Assembly: GCA_018292915.2 (NCBI GenBank)
Contig: JACVVK020000190.1
Span: forward strand, 847,501-911,500
Length of the DNA stretch: 64,000 nucleotides
Direction: 5' to 3'
Source: Batillaria attramentaria
Taxonomy: Eukaryota > Mollusca > Gastropoda > Batillariidae
Part shown: one piece after another, positions 37,092-49,786 of the stretch
Numbering within the stretch: the first letter of the stretch is position 1
Layout of the letters: each line of letters starts with the position of its first letter
Notes under the pieces: generated by a model
Told to the model about the DNA's origin: nothing
The model's database searches: none
What the model saw: only the letters and a program-made list of their open reading frames with translations
Program-made: the position numbers and the translations under genes

Positions 37092-37714
37092 TAAATAAAA
37101 ATAAATAAATAAATAAATAAATAAAAAATAAAGGATGATAAAGCATTTACACCCCATCAAGCTGTGGTATACCGACTCGTGTTTTGATCCTCCAAGACGC
37201 AATCAACCCTTCGCTAAAGCTCAGGGTCGATTTGCGTCTTGGATCAAAATACTCGTCGGTATACAAGAGTTTTATGGGGAATAACAGCTAATTCTTTCTA
37301 ACGGTTCGTGTAGCAAACGTAAATAGTCAGTTTAGTGTGAGATCAACCAAGAAAATCTCTTTTTTGTTGTTGTTGTTGGTTGTTGAGGGAATCAGGAAAA
37401 TCTGTTTCACTGATTTGTCACCGAGCAAAGGTTTCCAGGAACTTTGTTTTCTCTCATTTGCGATATATTAATACATTTGTTTATTTTTCCTTTTACCCGT
37501 CAAGCTGCCACTTAGTGTCAGACTACTATGAAACACAATAAGCATAAGATCTCTACATACACATAAGTCATATTGTCAAACGTTACATGAACTCGACATT
37601 CACACTGAGATATTTGTTACCAGTAGAAACATACTACTTGTTGTTCAGACTGTCGTACGACTAGTTTCACCACAGATCTTGGCCCATTCTGAGCCCTGTT
37701 GCTGGTGGAGTGGC

Positions 37715-37771
<57 letters not shown>

Positions 37772-38504
37772 GTGTCAGTACGTGTTGCATACTTTTGTTT
37801 TATTAGTTTAGACTGTAATTGTGAAGCGCCTTGAACTTACCGTGTGGGGATACTGTGCTATATAATAATGTTATATTGTTTTATTATCATCAAGTCATTT
37901 TTCCGTGTTCCTCGTGTGACATACGGCTGCAACATGTCTTTTCTCTAATTGTCCAGGCTGGAACTCGAGCCGTGTTCGATGTTCGTCAGTTCGGATTAAA
38001 ATGTCTCCCGTGTGACACCGGCTTAAGTAACTATACTAATCATTTGATTCTCATGACCAGAGTTATCTGTTTCTAAAGAAGACGAGTCTATGGGTAATGG
38101 TCGTCTTACAGGCCTGATATTGTCTTGTACTTACGAAAGGATACGACTGCGTTGGGTTGAGTTCCGCCTGGCTGGCACAGGGAGCCGGTTTTGTTCACCA
38201 TGTTGTTAAGCTCTAGCCTCGTTTCCGGGTCACAGCTGGCAATTCGCTGATGGAAACAATCTCTGGTAGCTGGGACAACCTGGCTGATAACATATATGCA
38301 AATGACCACGTTATTAACAGGTAACTATAGTTACAGATTAAAGCATCCCAAATTAATGAACTAACATGGGTGTACATGCTATGGTCCTTACAGAGAGACA
38401 GTATCTCCCCCCTCCCCCCCCCCCCAAAAAAAAAAAAGGAAAAAAGCATTTAGTCTTTGTTTATTGCCCGTGTGATTTTTCTGTTATGGGCAGCCGATGT
38501 TATT

Positions 38505-38577
<73 letters not shown>

Positions 38578-38757
38578 GCACGCAAGCACGCACGCACACG
38601 ATACAAACAGCAACAACAGCAATGTTGAAGATTCGTGAGAGGCGGTAGAGAGAAAAAGAATAATACTTTGAATGCAGGAACAAGATAGAAAACATGGGGT
38701 GTGGTGAACAAATGACTACATGCTTCCCCAAGGGGTAGCAGCTTGCATACTATGGTT

Positions 38758-38815
<58 letters not shown>

Positions 38816-39171
38816 TTTATCTTTTATACACACTGAGTAATCAAAGGGACGAAAACGACATTCACCTGAAGAACTGCGAATCTCGTACTGTACTGGCAAT
38901 AGACACCTTTCATACACTGAAGCTTTAAAAGAAACTAATTATGCATGTCCTACCTGCAGTAGGCATTAACAACAGACACCAACTGTGACTTGGTGGATGG
39001 GACTTGCGGGAGGATGCCAGTTTGGGGCCGACTTTTTCGACCGCATTCATGAAACATATCGGACACCACAAAACCGCTTGAACACCAGTCTTCGGCTTGT
39101 CGGCGAAATGGATTGGCGTGCACATATACCGAAGTTGTCATCATGCCAAAAAGAAAAACAGCAAACATCAT
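32629..39171 (-). CDS. G6: secreted Cys-rich family protein, NPFRRQ subtype
   Basis: Complete family member of the second subtype; function unknown. Exons: 39171-38954, 38283-38135, 36529-36364, 33878-33706, 32711-32629; sum 789 nt, 262 residues. Exon 1 fuses the signal peptide (MMFAVFLFGMMTTSVYVHA) to NPFRRQAEDWC and to Cys2-3 (NAYC), replacing exons 1 and 2 of G1-G5. Exon 2 begins SQVVPATRDCF and has SLCQPGGTQPN. Exon 3 begins LLSHLDEETYMYLQSEC and has GDCYREA. Exon 4 has SECFVRWFRERADSCPGW, LGLTFPFTKAE. The terminal exon (RRLSGIVWRHQGISGEA, ending YGCCPV) adds two cysteines found in no sibling. Splice phases 2, 1, 2, 1 all match. AATAAA at 32554-32549. The first of two adjacent ATGs was taken as start. 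Intron 3 holds a tandem array of TCAAGGTCA-containing units and a SINE-A trimer. Confidence 0.82.
32975..33692. repeat. Repeat shared with 16520-17330
   Basis: Matches the segment 5' of G3. Its end repeats an internal piece (GACTTCCCCGATCACTCATG at 33376 and 33660), as if it were a partial tandem dimer. Confidence 0.55.
33937..34373 (+). mobile_element. SINE-A trimer with one target-site duplication
   Basis: Three SINE-A copies or parts in the same orientation. The whole set lies between one pair of GTACCATCAAG repeats (33926-33936, 34374-34384). The last unit lacks its tRNA head. Confidence 0.75.
34390..34560 (-). mobile_element. Diverged SINE-A copy
   Basis: Inverse, older copy next to the trimer, with CCAACGCTCTACCATTTGG and TTTAACGTCC. 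Confidence 0.6.
34820..36125. repeat. Tandem array of about 150-bp units with TCAAGGTCA motifs
   Basis: About nine units in intron 3 of G6. Each starts GACCTTGACCTTG..TCAAGGTCA and continues to CTTCTGAGAAAATGCCAATG-like text. From 35256 on, two unit types alternate (starts near 35256, 35400, 35553, 35706, 35860, 36006), giving an about 300-bp higher-order period. The array ends in (CA)n and ACAGACGACG. Single units are at about 46262-46420 and 59563-59735. Confidence 0.75.
36132..36252. repeat. (CA)n/(CAGA)n at end of tandem array
   Basis: Follows the last unit of the 34820-36125 array, close to exon 3 of G6. Confidence 0.9.
36545..36688. repeat. (GT)n(GA)n(CA)n palindrome-like microsatellite
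   Basis: GT, GA and CA blocks within 15 bp of the exon 3 acceptor of G6; a (TA)n run follows at 36742-36808. Confidence 0.9.
37152..37279. mobile_element. Palindromic MITE-like element
   Basis: About 128 bp that folds almost completely: CCCCAT ends, then GGTATACCGACTCG-type arms meeting in an AAGACGCAA stem around a short loop. In intron 2 of G6. Confidence 0.5.
38507..38592. repeat. (CA)n in G6 intron 1
   Basis: CA tract with a CGCA end; a second CA tract is at 38760-38812. Confidence 0.9.
38605..38765. repeat. Direct repeat partner of 39950-40085
   Basis: About 150 bp (AATGTTGAAGAT, TGCTTCCCCAAGGGGTAGCA) in intron 1 of G6, repeated beside the exon-1 relic. Confidence 0.7.
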
Positions 39172-40083
39172 GTTAATGGTCTGAAGCCTTTCCGGTGAGT
39201 TCACGTTCTGATCGTAGTATACTGAGGAACAGGAGCGATCTAGACGGACGTTCCATGCGATGGACAATCACCGAGTCTGTGCCAGTTGTTTATATAGTAC
39301 ACTTGCCTGAGTGAAACGCCAAAGTTGCAAGATGAACAAACTCATGGAACTGCTAACCGTTTACAGTAGGCAACACTGACCCACTCACACACACACACAA
39401 AAACGGTGGCAATTTTCGCAATGACGGTTGTCACTTTCCTCTCACCATGGGAACCTACTATCAAAGGCGCGAATTTGATTACACGAGCAAGAACTGAAAT
39501 TTCAGAACCCTGTAATGGCAAGTCCGTCCTTCCCACTCTAACCCACAAACAACAATTGTGTCAGTTTTTGTAATTACGGGTGCCATTTCCTCTCACCGAT
39601 AGAGCCTTCCCTATAACGTGCGAATGAAAACCCACAAACAAGAATTGAAATGTCACAACCATCTCATGGTTTGTTGTGTCACCACCCACCACCACCACCA
39701 CCCCTCCTCCTCCCCCCCCCCCCGTTCCCCCTGATAAATAGGCGACACCATTTACTGTGAACCAGATAGACGATTACCAGATGCGACGGTTGTCGACTCG
39801 CACCTACGGCAGAGTTGTGGGACGTCACTGCAGCTCTTCCTGGCGGGGGTAAGGAAAGTTGATTCGTTTCGACGACATCTGAAAAAAAAATGAACTTTGT
39901 TTCTCCCGGAATCAAAAACCAAAACCAAAACTCGACAACAAAGCAACAGACAACAACAACAATGTTGAAGATCCGTGAGAGGTGGTGGAAAGAAAAAGAA
40001 TACAACTTTGCAAGATAGAAAACTTTTGTTGTGGTGAACAAATGACTACATGCTTCCCCAAGGGGTAGCAGCCTGCATACTAT

Positions 40084-40214
<131 letters not shown>

Positions 40215-40285
40215 TCCTTCAGGCAACTCCAGGTTTTTGCTAATTTTGTTACGTGCACTACAGCTGACCTCTCTGTCCCATCAAG

Positions 40286-40450
40286 ATAGCCGAATGGTAA
40301 AGCGTTGGACTCTCAATGTTCGGTTCGTGAGTTCCAATCCCGGCTGGGGCCAAATATTTGTGCTGGCCTTTTTCTCGTTGCCTCGTCTTTGATATCACAT
40401 ATACCTGGTTGAAAAGGACGTTAAACTCCCAAACACCCACCCACCCAACC
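40286..40450 (+). mobile_element. SINE-A beside the exon-1 relic
   Basis: Full SINE-A with GTCCCATCAAG duplication at 40275-40285 and 40451-40461. Confidence 0.8.
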
Positions 40451-40482
40451 GTCCCATCAAGCTGACACTGGCAGTGTGTGAA

Positions 40483-40572
40483 GAAAATTCGAAGCTCTTC
40501 TACGGAACGGTTGCCTTGTACCTGGGCTGACTGCAGGCCGTAGACAAGAAGTAATACAAGCAGCATCTTCAA
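40483..40572 (-). pseudogene. Exon-1 relic of a ninth family member
   Basis: Reads as a signal peptide (MLLVLLLVYGLQSAQVQG, ATG at 40566) clearly homologous to G7/G8 exon 1. After QVQGN one base is missing relative to G7/G8 (the run encoding Asn-Pro is shortened), so the NPFRRQ frame is lost and continues as NRSVEELRIFF. A SINE-A with an 11-bp target-site duplication lies immediately downstream (40286-40450). The next segment (about 39950-40085) matches part of intron 1 of G6 (about 38605-38765), which suggests the relic once continued into a similar intron. No exon 2-5 remains were found. Confidence 0.7.
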
Positions 40573-42336
40573 TGTGGGTAGGGGTATAGGTGCACGTTTA
40601 GCTGGGAGGCTCTGAGATGCTGTGGCAGTTGAGGCAGAAAGGACTGGCAGCTCGCATTACTCTTCAGCAGTTAGGGGCAGCAGATAAAGAAGCATGTTCC
40701 CCCTCCCCCTCCCGAAAAAAACAAACAACAACAACAAAAACCCAATATCAACAACAACACAGAAAACAATAACAACAAACAACAACAACAACAATAAAAA
40801 AAAGAATACAAGCAACAACAACAACAACAACAACAACAAAACAACAACAACCAACCCAGCCCCCCCCCCCCCCCCCAAAAAAAAAAAACACAAAAAAAAA
40901 AACAACAACTGCAAGACGTGCTCACTTCAAATCAATGGACAGGACAAGGTCATGTTTCGTTTCTCCTGATGTTGTTGGTTCTCTTGTTATTAGCAAGCTG
41001 TCAGTGATATCGCCACAGTGGCTAATTTCAACAACAACAACAACAACAACAACCAGCAACAAAAACGCGTATAAATCACCCAGTGTGATCAAAGGTCAGT
41101 AGATGTTAATGCAGACTACCCAGTGACTCGGTCATATTGTACTGGCGCATTGACCACTGGGTCGAGTCCCCTAATTGGATAAAAGTTAAAAATCTTTAAA
41201 ACTTTTTCTCACTGTGTCGCAAACAAATGTCCAAAATGGTGGGACAATAAATTGACGATTGACTTGACTTGACTTGTTGTGAGGGAAACAGACGCTGTTG
41301 TAACATTGTTGAAGTAAACACGACACAAACCGTGTGTGCACACGGTCTGCCCGCACACGAGAGGCGGCAGGACCCAACTTTAGTCTATAGGTGTGCATGA
41401 TATGCTCCTTTAAGTTGAGCTGCCTGCTATCGCTTTTCGCTAAAACACGGTTATCGGCAGTAATATCCCCCGTTTAATACAATTTGCCCGGTAAATTGCT
41501 CTGACATTACTGGCGCCACACTTTCAGGGGTTTCATTTCCTCCCACCGTTGGAACCTACTTTAACACGCTTAAAAACAAGAAGAAAAATGCCACCACGCT
41601 CTCACGGCTTGTCCAGCCCTCCCGCCACTTCCATCGACACCGTGACCTTACCTCTTCTGCCCCATATCCATCTTGTGCTCTGCAACACCTTCCCCGCCCG
41701 AGATACTGTGATTGTATGGACTGGATGTGGTTGATGTATTCTGATTATCGTATTAACGTGATAAATGTATCTTAAAATGTGCAATACATTTCATATCAAA
41801 TGGTGCTTATTATTATCATTAACATGTCACTATAAAGATGTGTATAATACTCATGTTTTAAAATAATGACTTTAGATAAGAGCAATCGTGGGCCAAACTT
41901 TTGAAGCGGCACAGCAACGAGAAAAGTGCGTCCAGATTAATTACCCCGGGTGACTATCGTTTGGCTTCCAGACGGGACTCAACACTAAAAGCCTGGCAAT
42001 GGGAAACGAGCTGGCTAGAAGATTCATTTATGAAAAAAAAAAAGAAACGCCACTGAAAACAAAGTGTCCAGGCCGTGATTAAAAAGATATTGAATGTGAT
42101 TGAACTAAATATCGTTTCATCTTTTTAGGTGAAACTGGGCTGAACTCGGTGCTTCTGACAAATTCTGCAGGTGCACTGACCAATATGTCTAATCCCCTGA
42201 ACTTAATGAACTTCAACTGAGGAGAACAGACGCCGTTGTGTGTAATGGTAAGGTGAAGTTTAGTTTAAAGAACCCGACATCAAATATCTCTTCTGAATTC
42301 AGAACAATAAGAGCACTGTCCATGTCCCATCACTGG

Positions 42337-42371
<35 letters not shown>

Positions 42372-42728
42372 ACTAGCGACATCTGCAATCACGGGTGCAT
42401 GACAACTGTGTATTTGTGTTCCTCCGCCAAAAGCAGAAGATTGTCGAAATATAACCATCGTTTGCTAAGTCTACCGAGCTTTTCATTCTTCAGCACAAAA
42501 CGGAAACAAGAAACAAACGTTTCACAGAAAAGAAAACAAATTCTGCCATTTATTAAATTTTGGACAGTATTAACGTTTTGGTTAAAACGCGAGGATACCT
42601 CGGCTCAAGCACATCGTGGAACAATCCAAACATTTCGATCTGACCAAGATGTCATGTCAAACTCGCAATTGTTAAATAACTAATGATATATGCACTAACA
42701 TGGACACTGTTTATGTTGTGAAAGAACG

Positions 42729-42734
42729 TTTATT
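42729..42734 (-). terminator. Poly(A) signal of G7
   Basis: AATAAA 20 bp past the TAA stop, identical in G8. Confidence 0.7.
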
Positions 42735-42753
42735 CCCACGCAATACTTTGCAT

Positions 42754-42871
42754 TTAAGAAATTGCAAAAGTGTGGTTGGAAAAGAAAAGTTGTGCAGATT
42801 CAAGCTTGGCCTTGAACTGGAGTCCGTTGTGGATTAATCCTCCTGGTTCAGATTTCAAAGCTGAAACACAC

Positions 42872-42938
<67 letters not shown>

Positions 42939-45900
42939 AGAGGAAATTAATCTACACATATCGGCAGCAGCTAGCACTCAAGAGATGAAAAGCTGTGTCA
43001 TCACATGTCTATAATACATATTTGAGTACAGCAGCTTAACCAAGTTACTTTTACAATAAGATACTGTTACAATAAGTTATTGTTACCATAAGTTTTATTG
43101 TCACGGCTTTTTCGTAAACCGTACAAGTCCTTTACAACGAATGTATTAATTCCAGAATAAGAATATGTTGACGTCATTCACTAACGTCACTGTTTCTTGC
43201 TGTGTCATGAAGATTTTAAGAGTACAGTCAATCACTGATCCTGATTACCATTTACGTCATTATTACCCTAGGCTTTCGATGAAGGGGGGGGGGGGGGTAA
43301 CTTTACATTTTTTCACAGCTCCTGTTTTCACTGAAAATTTCACCGAGATAGGCCAGAATATTTTTATCTTGTAAAGGTATACAAAAGTCGCTCCATGAAA
43401 AAGTTATCGCCCAAAATCTTTGACGAGTGAATTACCAAGCGCACTATATACCTACAACCTGACACCAATACAGAGGAAGAACTATGCAAATTGAATACAT
43501 ATTAATGCATTTCGTATCGCGCACGAGCGTCTGACTATTTTGACTATTTTTCTGTTTTGGCCCTGTATGCAAAAAATCAGGCAAGATTAATCGGTTCCTT
43601 GGCGAATCTCACTGCAACAAACACGAGTATAATCCAAGTGCAACACTACCACTAAGCCAAATCTAAATCCATGCAGGCATAAATTAAAAGCTTTTATTTT
43701 AATTGGAGCATACTGGGCCCGTATGTAATAGTCGAGTTTAATTTAACCCACGGCTACGGGCCTAACCAGACTAGGACAAAAGAAACCCAAAAGCAAAATT
43801 AGATTAAAAAAAAAGGAAACGAACAAAGGAAGAAAAAATCCTTCTATAGCGGCTCAGGCACCTTCCTGAAATGGGCCCGCTTCCTGATTTAAAACAAAAA
43901 ACAACAGAAAATTTAACCCTAGAGCTAGTTTATTTCGAGGTTAGGCTCTAACCCGGGGCTAAAAGCCCTAAACTCGACTATGACATACGGGCCCTGCTAC
44001 ACAACCCCAAACTTACTCGGTAGGAGTTGACTTGATGTTACTAAAAGTCTTAAGCTACTGTTACATCAAGTTACTGTCCACTGTTTACACTTTACCAACC
44101 TGAAGCATTTCCTCCAACTCGTCTTGCGTGAAAGGCATGGTCATTCCAAGGTAGGGCGGACTGAACATATTGAAGAAATTGACCACGGCACTTTTTCGCC
44201 AGTTGGGGCACTTGTCGGCATTCTCTCTGAACCAACGAGGCAGGCACTCTCCCATCATTTCCATTGAGCTGGGAGACAAACAAGAAAAATATCAGTAATA
44301 ATCATCACTATCATTATTATCGTATTCTCTTATATGTACGCTATTGGGTTTTTGTTTTGTTGTTGTTTTGCTGCTAGTGTTCGAAGACAATTAAAGAATG
44401 CATGTATACGTTTTAAAAAAAACAAAAACAACCTCACAGTAATATTAATAAAACAAGACTGTGCTACAAAACACAACCTCAAGAGGATTTACTCTTTTGT
44501 CACTTTTGTCTGAACACAGGTTTGGATACTCACGTGTTTTATAACTAGTTGACTTAAAAAAAAAGAAAGGTGTGTGAGGGGGGGGGGGGGGGTCTTTCAT
44601 TCCTTCAAATGCATACACGAAGTGTACGGCTAAGTCTCGTCGGTTTTCGTTTACGGGCTAACTTCATCTTTGCTAAACCAACTTATGTTATGGGAACAGT
44701 TTCGCTCGTAGGTGCTCGTGTACGCTCGAAATACTCTATTTTGAAGTAATTCCTTTAATCACAAGTGTGAACCCGCTCACAAGTATAAACCTCGAATCTT
44801 ACCTCTGTGCGATTCTGACAATCTCGTCAACCGATGCCGCTTCGATCGTGTCCTCGTCTATCTGAAGAGCGTCTGCGGCGTCCCGAGCACATTTCGCGGG
44901 TGTCACGTCGCGACAGACTTGAGACACAGACAGTTCGCCGAGCCCCGCCTCAGATAATACTGCGAAAACAATAAGTACTTGTCGCAGTGCAGATGTGGCG
45001 ACCAGTGACAAATGTCCACTTCTGCTTTAGCCTTCGCCGCATGATGTTCTGGGATATCCCCCCCAGACAACATCTTCGAGTTCTTAAAAGAGTCCAACTT
45101 GTTTTATAAAATTTAGTCTCTCATGCAATATGGAGTATTCTGGACTTTCTTTGCCCTACCTAGCTTCGAGATTTTTGATGAACGTGTTTATCTCAATTGG
45201 AGCTGACAGTTTGTATATATATCTTGTTTTACGGAATGGCTTTTTACCCTTTTAACGACCTGGCAAAGGCAAACTTTTACTCAGCCGTGAATTAGTCTCT
45301 GTTGCTTGCGCGGCGTTAAGCCCTTACTAACAAACTAACGCCGCATGCCGTGGGTGTTTTTGTAGCATTGTCGATTTTCCCTCTGGATTGGCGAAACTTC
45401 ATGACTTTGTCAACAAGGGTATTATGGAAGTGCTAATCACAGAGAGTGATTTTGATTTTAAACAAATCAGTCAATAATCAGCAAAACGTTCTTTGATATC
45501 AACTTAAATGTCTCAGAACTGGGTAACAGTTCATACTCGCTGCATGCGCTTGGAAATAATTATAGTGGAGATTGAAAGACATGTACAATGTAACAAGGAA
45601 AAAAAAAAGAAGTCTCGCCAGAAAAGAGCAAATACAAAGTTCCTACAGATCCCTTCGTGGACTGGACTGCCGGAGGTTTTCAAAGAGTGAATTTTTAAAC
45701 ACACAAATGCCGATCTTAATCATGGTTGGTTAGTGAGCTGGTTGTTTGTGGTATCATTATTTAGCTCACAGTTGGGTTACAAAACTAAATCCCTAGGAAT
45801 GGGAAGTTTTAGTTTGGCAGGTGGCACGATGTCGTTCAAGGAACGATAACTCACGAAAAGTAATTTGAGGGAGAGGCTGATTTCCCCCTGGTTGACATAA

Positions 45901-47827
45901 GAAGCCGGTGTTGTTGGCGAGCTGGTTCAGATGGCGTTGTGTCGCTGGGTCACAGCTGCTGATCTCACGCGCAAAACACTCTCTGATTTCTGGCATCTCC
46001 TGACTGACCAAAAAATAATACATAACGTCTGTAATAAATGGAAATCTTTCTTACGTACTCTTAAATTCTGAGTTTAAAAATTTCCGTCTCCCTTCTACTC
46101 TATTAAAAATAACCATGGATAATTAAACGTAAGTTCTTCAATTTCTAATTCTGTTTGCATTACTTTCATAAAATGTCGCTGTTCACATGACAATTTCGCA
46201 ATGGAAACTGTGTATCAAGAAACTCATAATTGTGCATCCGGTTTTTGAACGTTATCCAGCTAGTATGACCGTGACTTTCAGTCAAGGGCATTCAAATCTG
46301 AATAGGTCTTACTGATGTCTATCAGCATGGCAAATTTGGTGCCTCTGGTATTTTATTAAATAAGTACCCGTGTTACAGTCTGTCACGGACAGACAGACAG
46401 AAAGACAGACAACGGAGGGCTACAAGATCGTTTACCATTGTGAGCAACAACAAAAAACAACACGGAGGAACGGCCCCGTCCTACAAAGTTGTTTCTCCAA
46501 ACTTCATTTTATTTTGTCTTTGTTGTTATTGTTGCCGGTTCTCCCCTCTCCAAGTTCTACCAATGACACTAGATCCTCTACGACCTCGACCGATTAGCCA
46601 CGTGACTGGGGGTGGGGCCGGGTGGGGGAAGAAGGGAGGGAGAGAGAGAGAGAGAGGCGCAGAGAGAGAGAGGGTGGGTGGGTGGGTGTTTAGGAGTTTA
46701 ACGTCCTTTTCCCCCACATAAGGGTGATATCAAAGACGGGGCAACGAGAAAAAGGCCAGCACAAATATTTGGCCCCAGCGGCCAGGATTCGAACTCTCGG
46801 CCCATGCATTGAAAGTCCAACGCTCTACCATTCGGCCACCCTGGCTCCCCAGAGAGAGAGAGAGAGAGAGAGAGACGTCAGTTCCGTGATCTAAACATTT
46901 GACGTCAGCCTCGGGCAGGTCGTCATACAGAGAGAGAGAGAGATGACGTCAATTCCGTGAAGTAAACTTTCGACGTCAGCCTCTAGCACTGAGACCGTCT
47001 GAGGATGCTTGTTCATGTCTTGTGATTTCCCTGTTGGCTTTGTGACTTCTCCGACTGAATTATTTTTCACATGAAATCTGGAAGATCTAGAGGGCTGATG
47101 AAATGTCGGAAGCAGTGGCGATACTTGCAGATTTTGTCTGTGAACCAAACATTTGACGTCAGCCTCACGCTGCTCGTCTGACAGATGATACTTCTACATA
47201 TATCTTGTGATTTCCTTGTTGCTTTTGTGACTTCCGTGACTGAATTAATTTTGACATAAAATCTGGAAGATCTAGAGAGCTGATGAAACGTGGACTTAAG
47301 TGCCTTGGTTTTTACTTACGAAATTGCAAAATTGGAACTTTTTTGACCGGCGCTTCTCGCAGAAACGTGAAAAATGTGTTTATCTAAAAGCTCTGCTATT
47401 CTTAATACTAAAGCTATAATAGTGCAGCAGTTCATGTCATATGTGCAGTTGGCACAAGTGACAAAAATACCGGAATGATGAGTAATTTGAGAGAGTCTTT
47501 TCACAGATATTTGGCCTTATATGCAAACCACCCCTACTTCGGAAATATTTTTCTTACACAAAATCTGTCAGAGCTACATAGCTCTGCTACGAAAACAGGC
47601 AGTATGATTAGATGATCTTCCCAATTTCAGAAAATGAAGCCATTTGAACATTTTTTCGAAAACATTCGTAACATGACCGATTTTTAAAAATCGGCGATAA
47701 CTCTTTTGAAAATGCAGTAGGCTAAAAATCGTGAAAGGTAGGTCTGGAGAAGGTGAATTCCCATTTTATCTCAAAGTAAAAAGGCCTCCAACGAGGTGGT
47801 TTAGGAGATAGCCATCATTACATCCGT

Positions 47828-47863
<36 letters not shown>

Positions 47864-48335
47864 TTCCCGCCAAAAAGAACGCAGCAGCAAAGTGTGCACG
47901 TAAGGTGTCTATGACGCAGATTTCGTTACGTCACTGTGTGCGTGAAAGTAAGTATTGTGTGGAGAAATGTCACAGTCTTGTTTTGTATCACTGAAACTTG
48001 CTGCTGCGCGTAGCAAAAATCTGCCCCGTCTCATAAAGTTGTTTCTCTATAGAGAAACAACTTAAAAACAACAACAACAACAAAAACTCGAAGCCAAACT
48101 CACGGTCATGTTCAGCTCACCTGCAGTAAGTGTTGAGTATGCCGTTATCCAATGAAATATTGAAAGAGCTGAACATCCTCTGTCCAGAAAATCGCATGTC
48201 ACAGTTCATGAATCTATCAAACACTCCCAGACCGGACGAACACCAGTCGTCTCCGTCCATTTGTCTACGGAACGGGTTGCCTTGCACTTGGGCTGAATAC
48301 AGACCAAATACGAGAATCAAGGCAAACAGCAACAT
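42754..48335 (-). CDS. G7: secreted Cys-rich family protein, NPFRRQ subtype
   Basis: Complete family member, function unknown. Exons: 48335-48121, 46003-45855, 44959-44803, 44268-44096, 42860-42754; sum 801 nt, 266 residues. Exon 1: signal peptide MLLFALILVFGLYSAQVQG, then NPFRRQMDGDDWC, FMNC and NTYC. Exon 2: EMPEIRECFAREISSC, GFLCQPGGNQPLP. Exon 3: LSEAGLGELSVSQVC to RIAQ. Exon 4: CLPRWFRENADKCPNW, MTMPFTQDELEEMLQ. The terminal exon encodes about 35 residues (ALKSEPGGLIHNGLQ to SNHTFAIS) and stops with TAA, with AATAAA at 42734-42729. Two N-glycosylation sequons (NNT, NHT) are seen. The (GT)n tract of intron 4 runs up to the TTTCAG acceptor. G8 is its tandem duplicate; coding differences cluster in exon 1 after FMNC and in exons 3 and 4, while the introns are nearly identical. 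Confidence 0.85.
42871..42936. repeat. (CA)n at G7 terminal-exon acceptor
   Basis: On the gene strand the GT run reaches TGTGTTTCAG of the acceptor; shorter in G8 (56495-56524). Confidence 0.95.
43713..43996. mobile_element. GGGCCCGTATG MITE, copy 2
   Basis: 284-bp copy in the same orientation as copy 1, with inverted ends GGGCCCGTATGTAATAG and CTATGACATACGGGCCC; in intron 4 of G7 and absent from the G8 duplicate. Confidence 0.65.
46675..46848 (-). mobile_element. SINE-A inside an (AG)n tract
   Basis: Inverse copy inserted in an (AG)n run in intron 1 of G7; part of about 1.6 kb not present in G8. Confidence 0.75.
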
Positions 48336-49618
48336 TATTCTTGAAACTTGAATACTGCGCTGGGAGAGCACACTTTCAGCCGGGGGACTGCAGTAGGGGC
48401 AGAATGGGATCTGTGAGCGCATGCTATTGTTCAGCCACTTATGAAGAAACAGAGTTAAAGAAGTATGTCGCAGATTCCGTATAAGTGCAAAACTTTGAGT
48501 CCATGCTGCAGTCAAACTGGAGAGGACAAGGCCCTTGCTTCTTATGTTGTTTCTGTTGTTGTTGCTGCGGCTGTTTTCCTATGATACTTTGAACAACCTG
48601 TCAATGGTATTGCTTTAGGATCTGTGTTCTACGGACAAGCGTATAATTCACCCAATATCATCAGCGACAGGCAGCAATCAAGGACAGGGTGGTTAATCAA
48701 GGAATTTTCGGGTGGATGGCTGATGGTATCAACCGTACATATTTTCCCCTTTAAGTGGATGAAAAAGATGCCTTGAACAGATTCTGCAGGCGCATTCACC
48801 AGTAGGTCATATACCATGAGGCGCATGACACACGGGAAACGGTTTCGTTAGAAACATGGAGAAAATCTCACAAAACGCTTGGGAAAATTAGGGTAAAGGC
48901 ATTTTGTAGCTGCATGTCCCACGAGAAACACGGAAAAACACCATGTTCGCTGTTTCTTCGGACATCGACCTAACTCCAAATGAATATCAGAGAGATGGGA
49001 CGTTGCTGTGTATAACGGCAGAACAAAATATATCTAATATAAAATCTAACCAGATGACAACGACATGATTTGTGTGTGGCCCATCAGCACATACGTGAGA
49101 ATACTGGTCTATAGGTGTGTAGAATATGCATCCTTAAGCCACACTTAATCCATGACCCAGCTCTCCCTCCCCCATTACCCACTCATCCCCAGTGACAGTG
49201 TAGGCATTTTCGGAAGCACTCACAGTCTAGTAACCTGCTGACCCCCCTGACAACAATGCTGATCATTGCAAAATGGATGCTTCTCTCGGTCGTCCTCTTG
49301 TCTACTATCGTTTTCCACAAAATTACAGTCGCCGGCAGCACTATCCCTAGTTTCATGAATATTGCTCAGTAAATTGGTGCGACATTTCTGGAGCCTAACT
49401 CCCTTGCAAATCTGTGTACATTTGAATTATTGTAAATAATGATGATGATGATGGAGACTTAGTATAGCGCACGGCTCCACCCTAACTGAGTGCTCACGGC
49501 GCTTATGGAGAGGTTTTGAAAAGAAAGTTAGGGTGAAAAAAATGACATGTTAAGTGTTATGACAGGAAAAGAACACTTATCTTTGTAACATGACCTCCAT
49601 TATCTTACTCGCTCCTGA

Positions 49619-49786
49619 GTGGGTGGGTGTTTGGGGGTTTAACGTCTTTTTCCACCACACAGGGTGATATCAAAGACGGGGCAACGATGAAAAAGCCAGC
49701 ACAAATATGTGGCCCCAGCCAGGATCGAACTCACGACCCGAGCATTAGAAGTCCAACGCTCTACCATTCGACCACCCCGGCTCCCC
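49619..49786 (-). mobile_element. SINE-A with 14-bp target-site duplication
   Basis: Flanked by TTACTCGCTCCTGA at 49605-49618 and 49787-49800. The G8 block has the empty site at about 61174-61187. Confidence 0.88.

Noticed and set aside
40258..40572. 104-codon frame covering the exon-1 relic
   Set aside because: Only the first part is the signal-peptide relic; the rest is read-through into a SINE-A.
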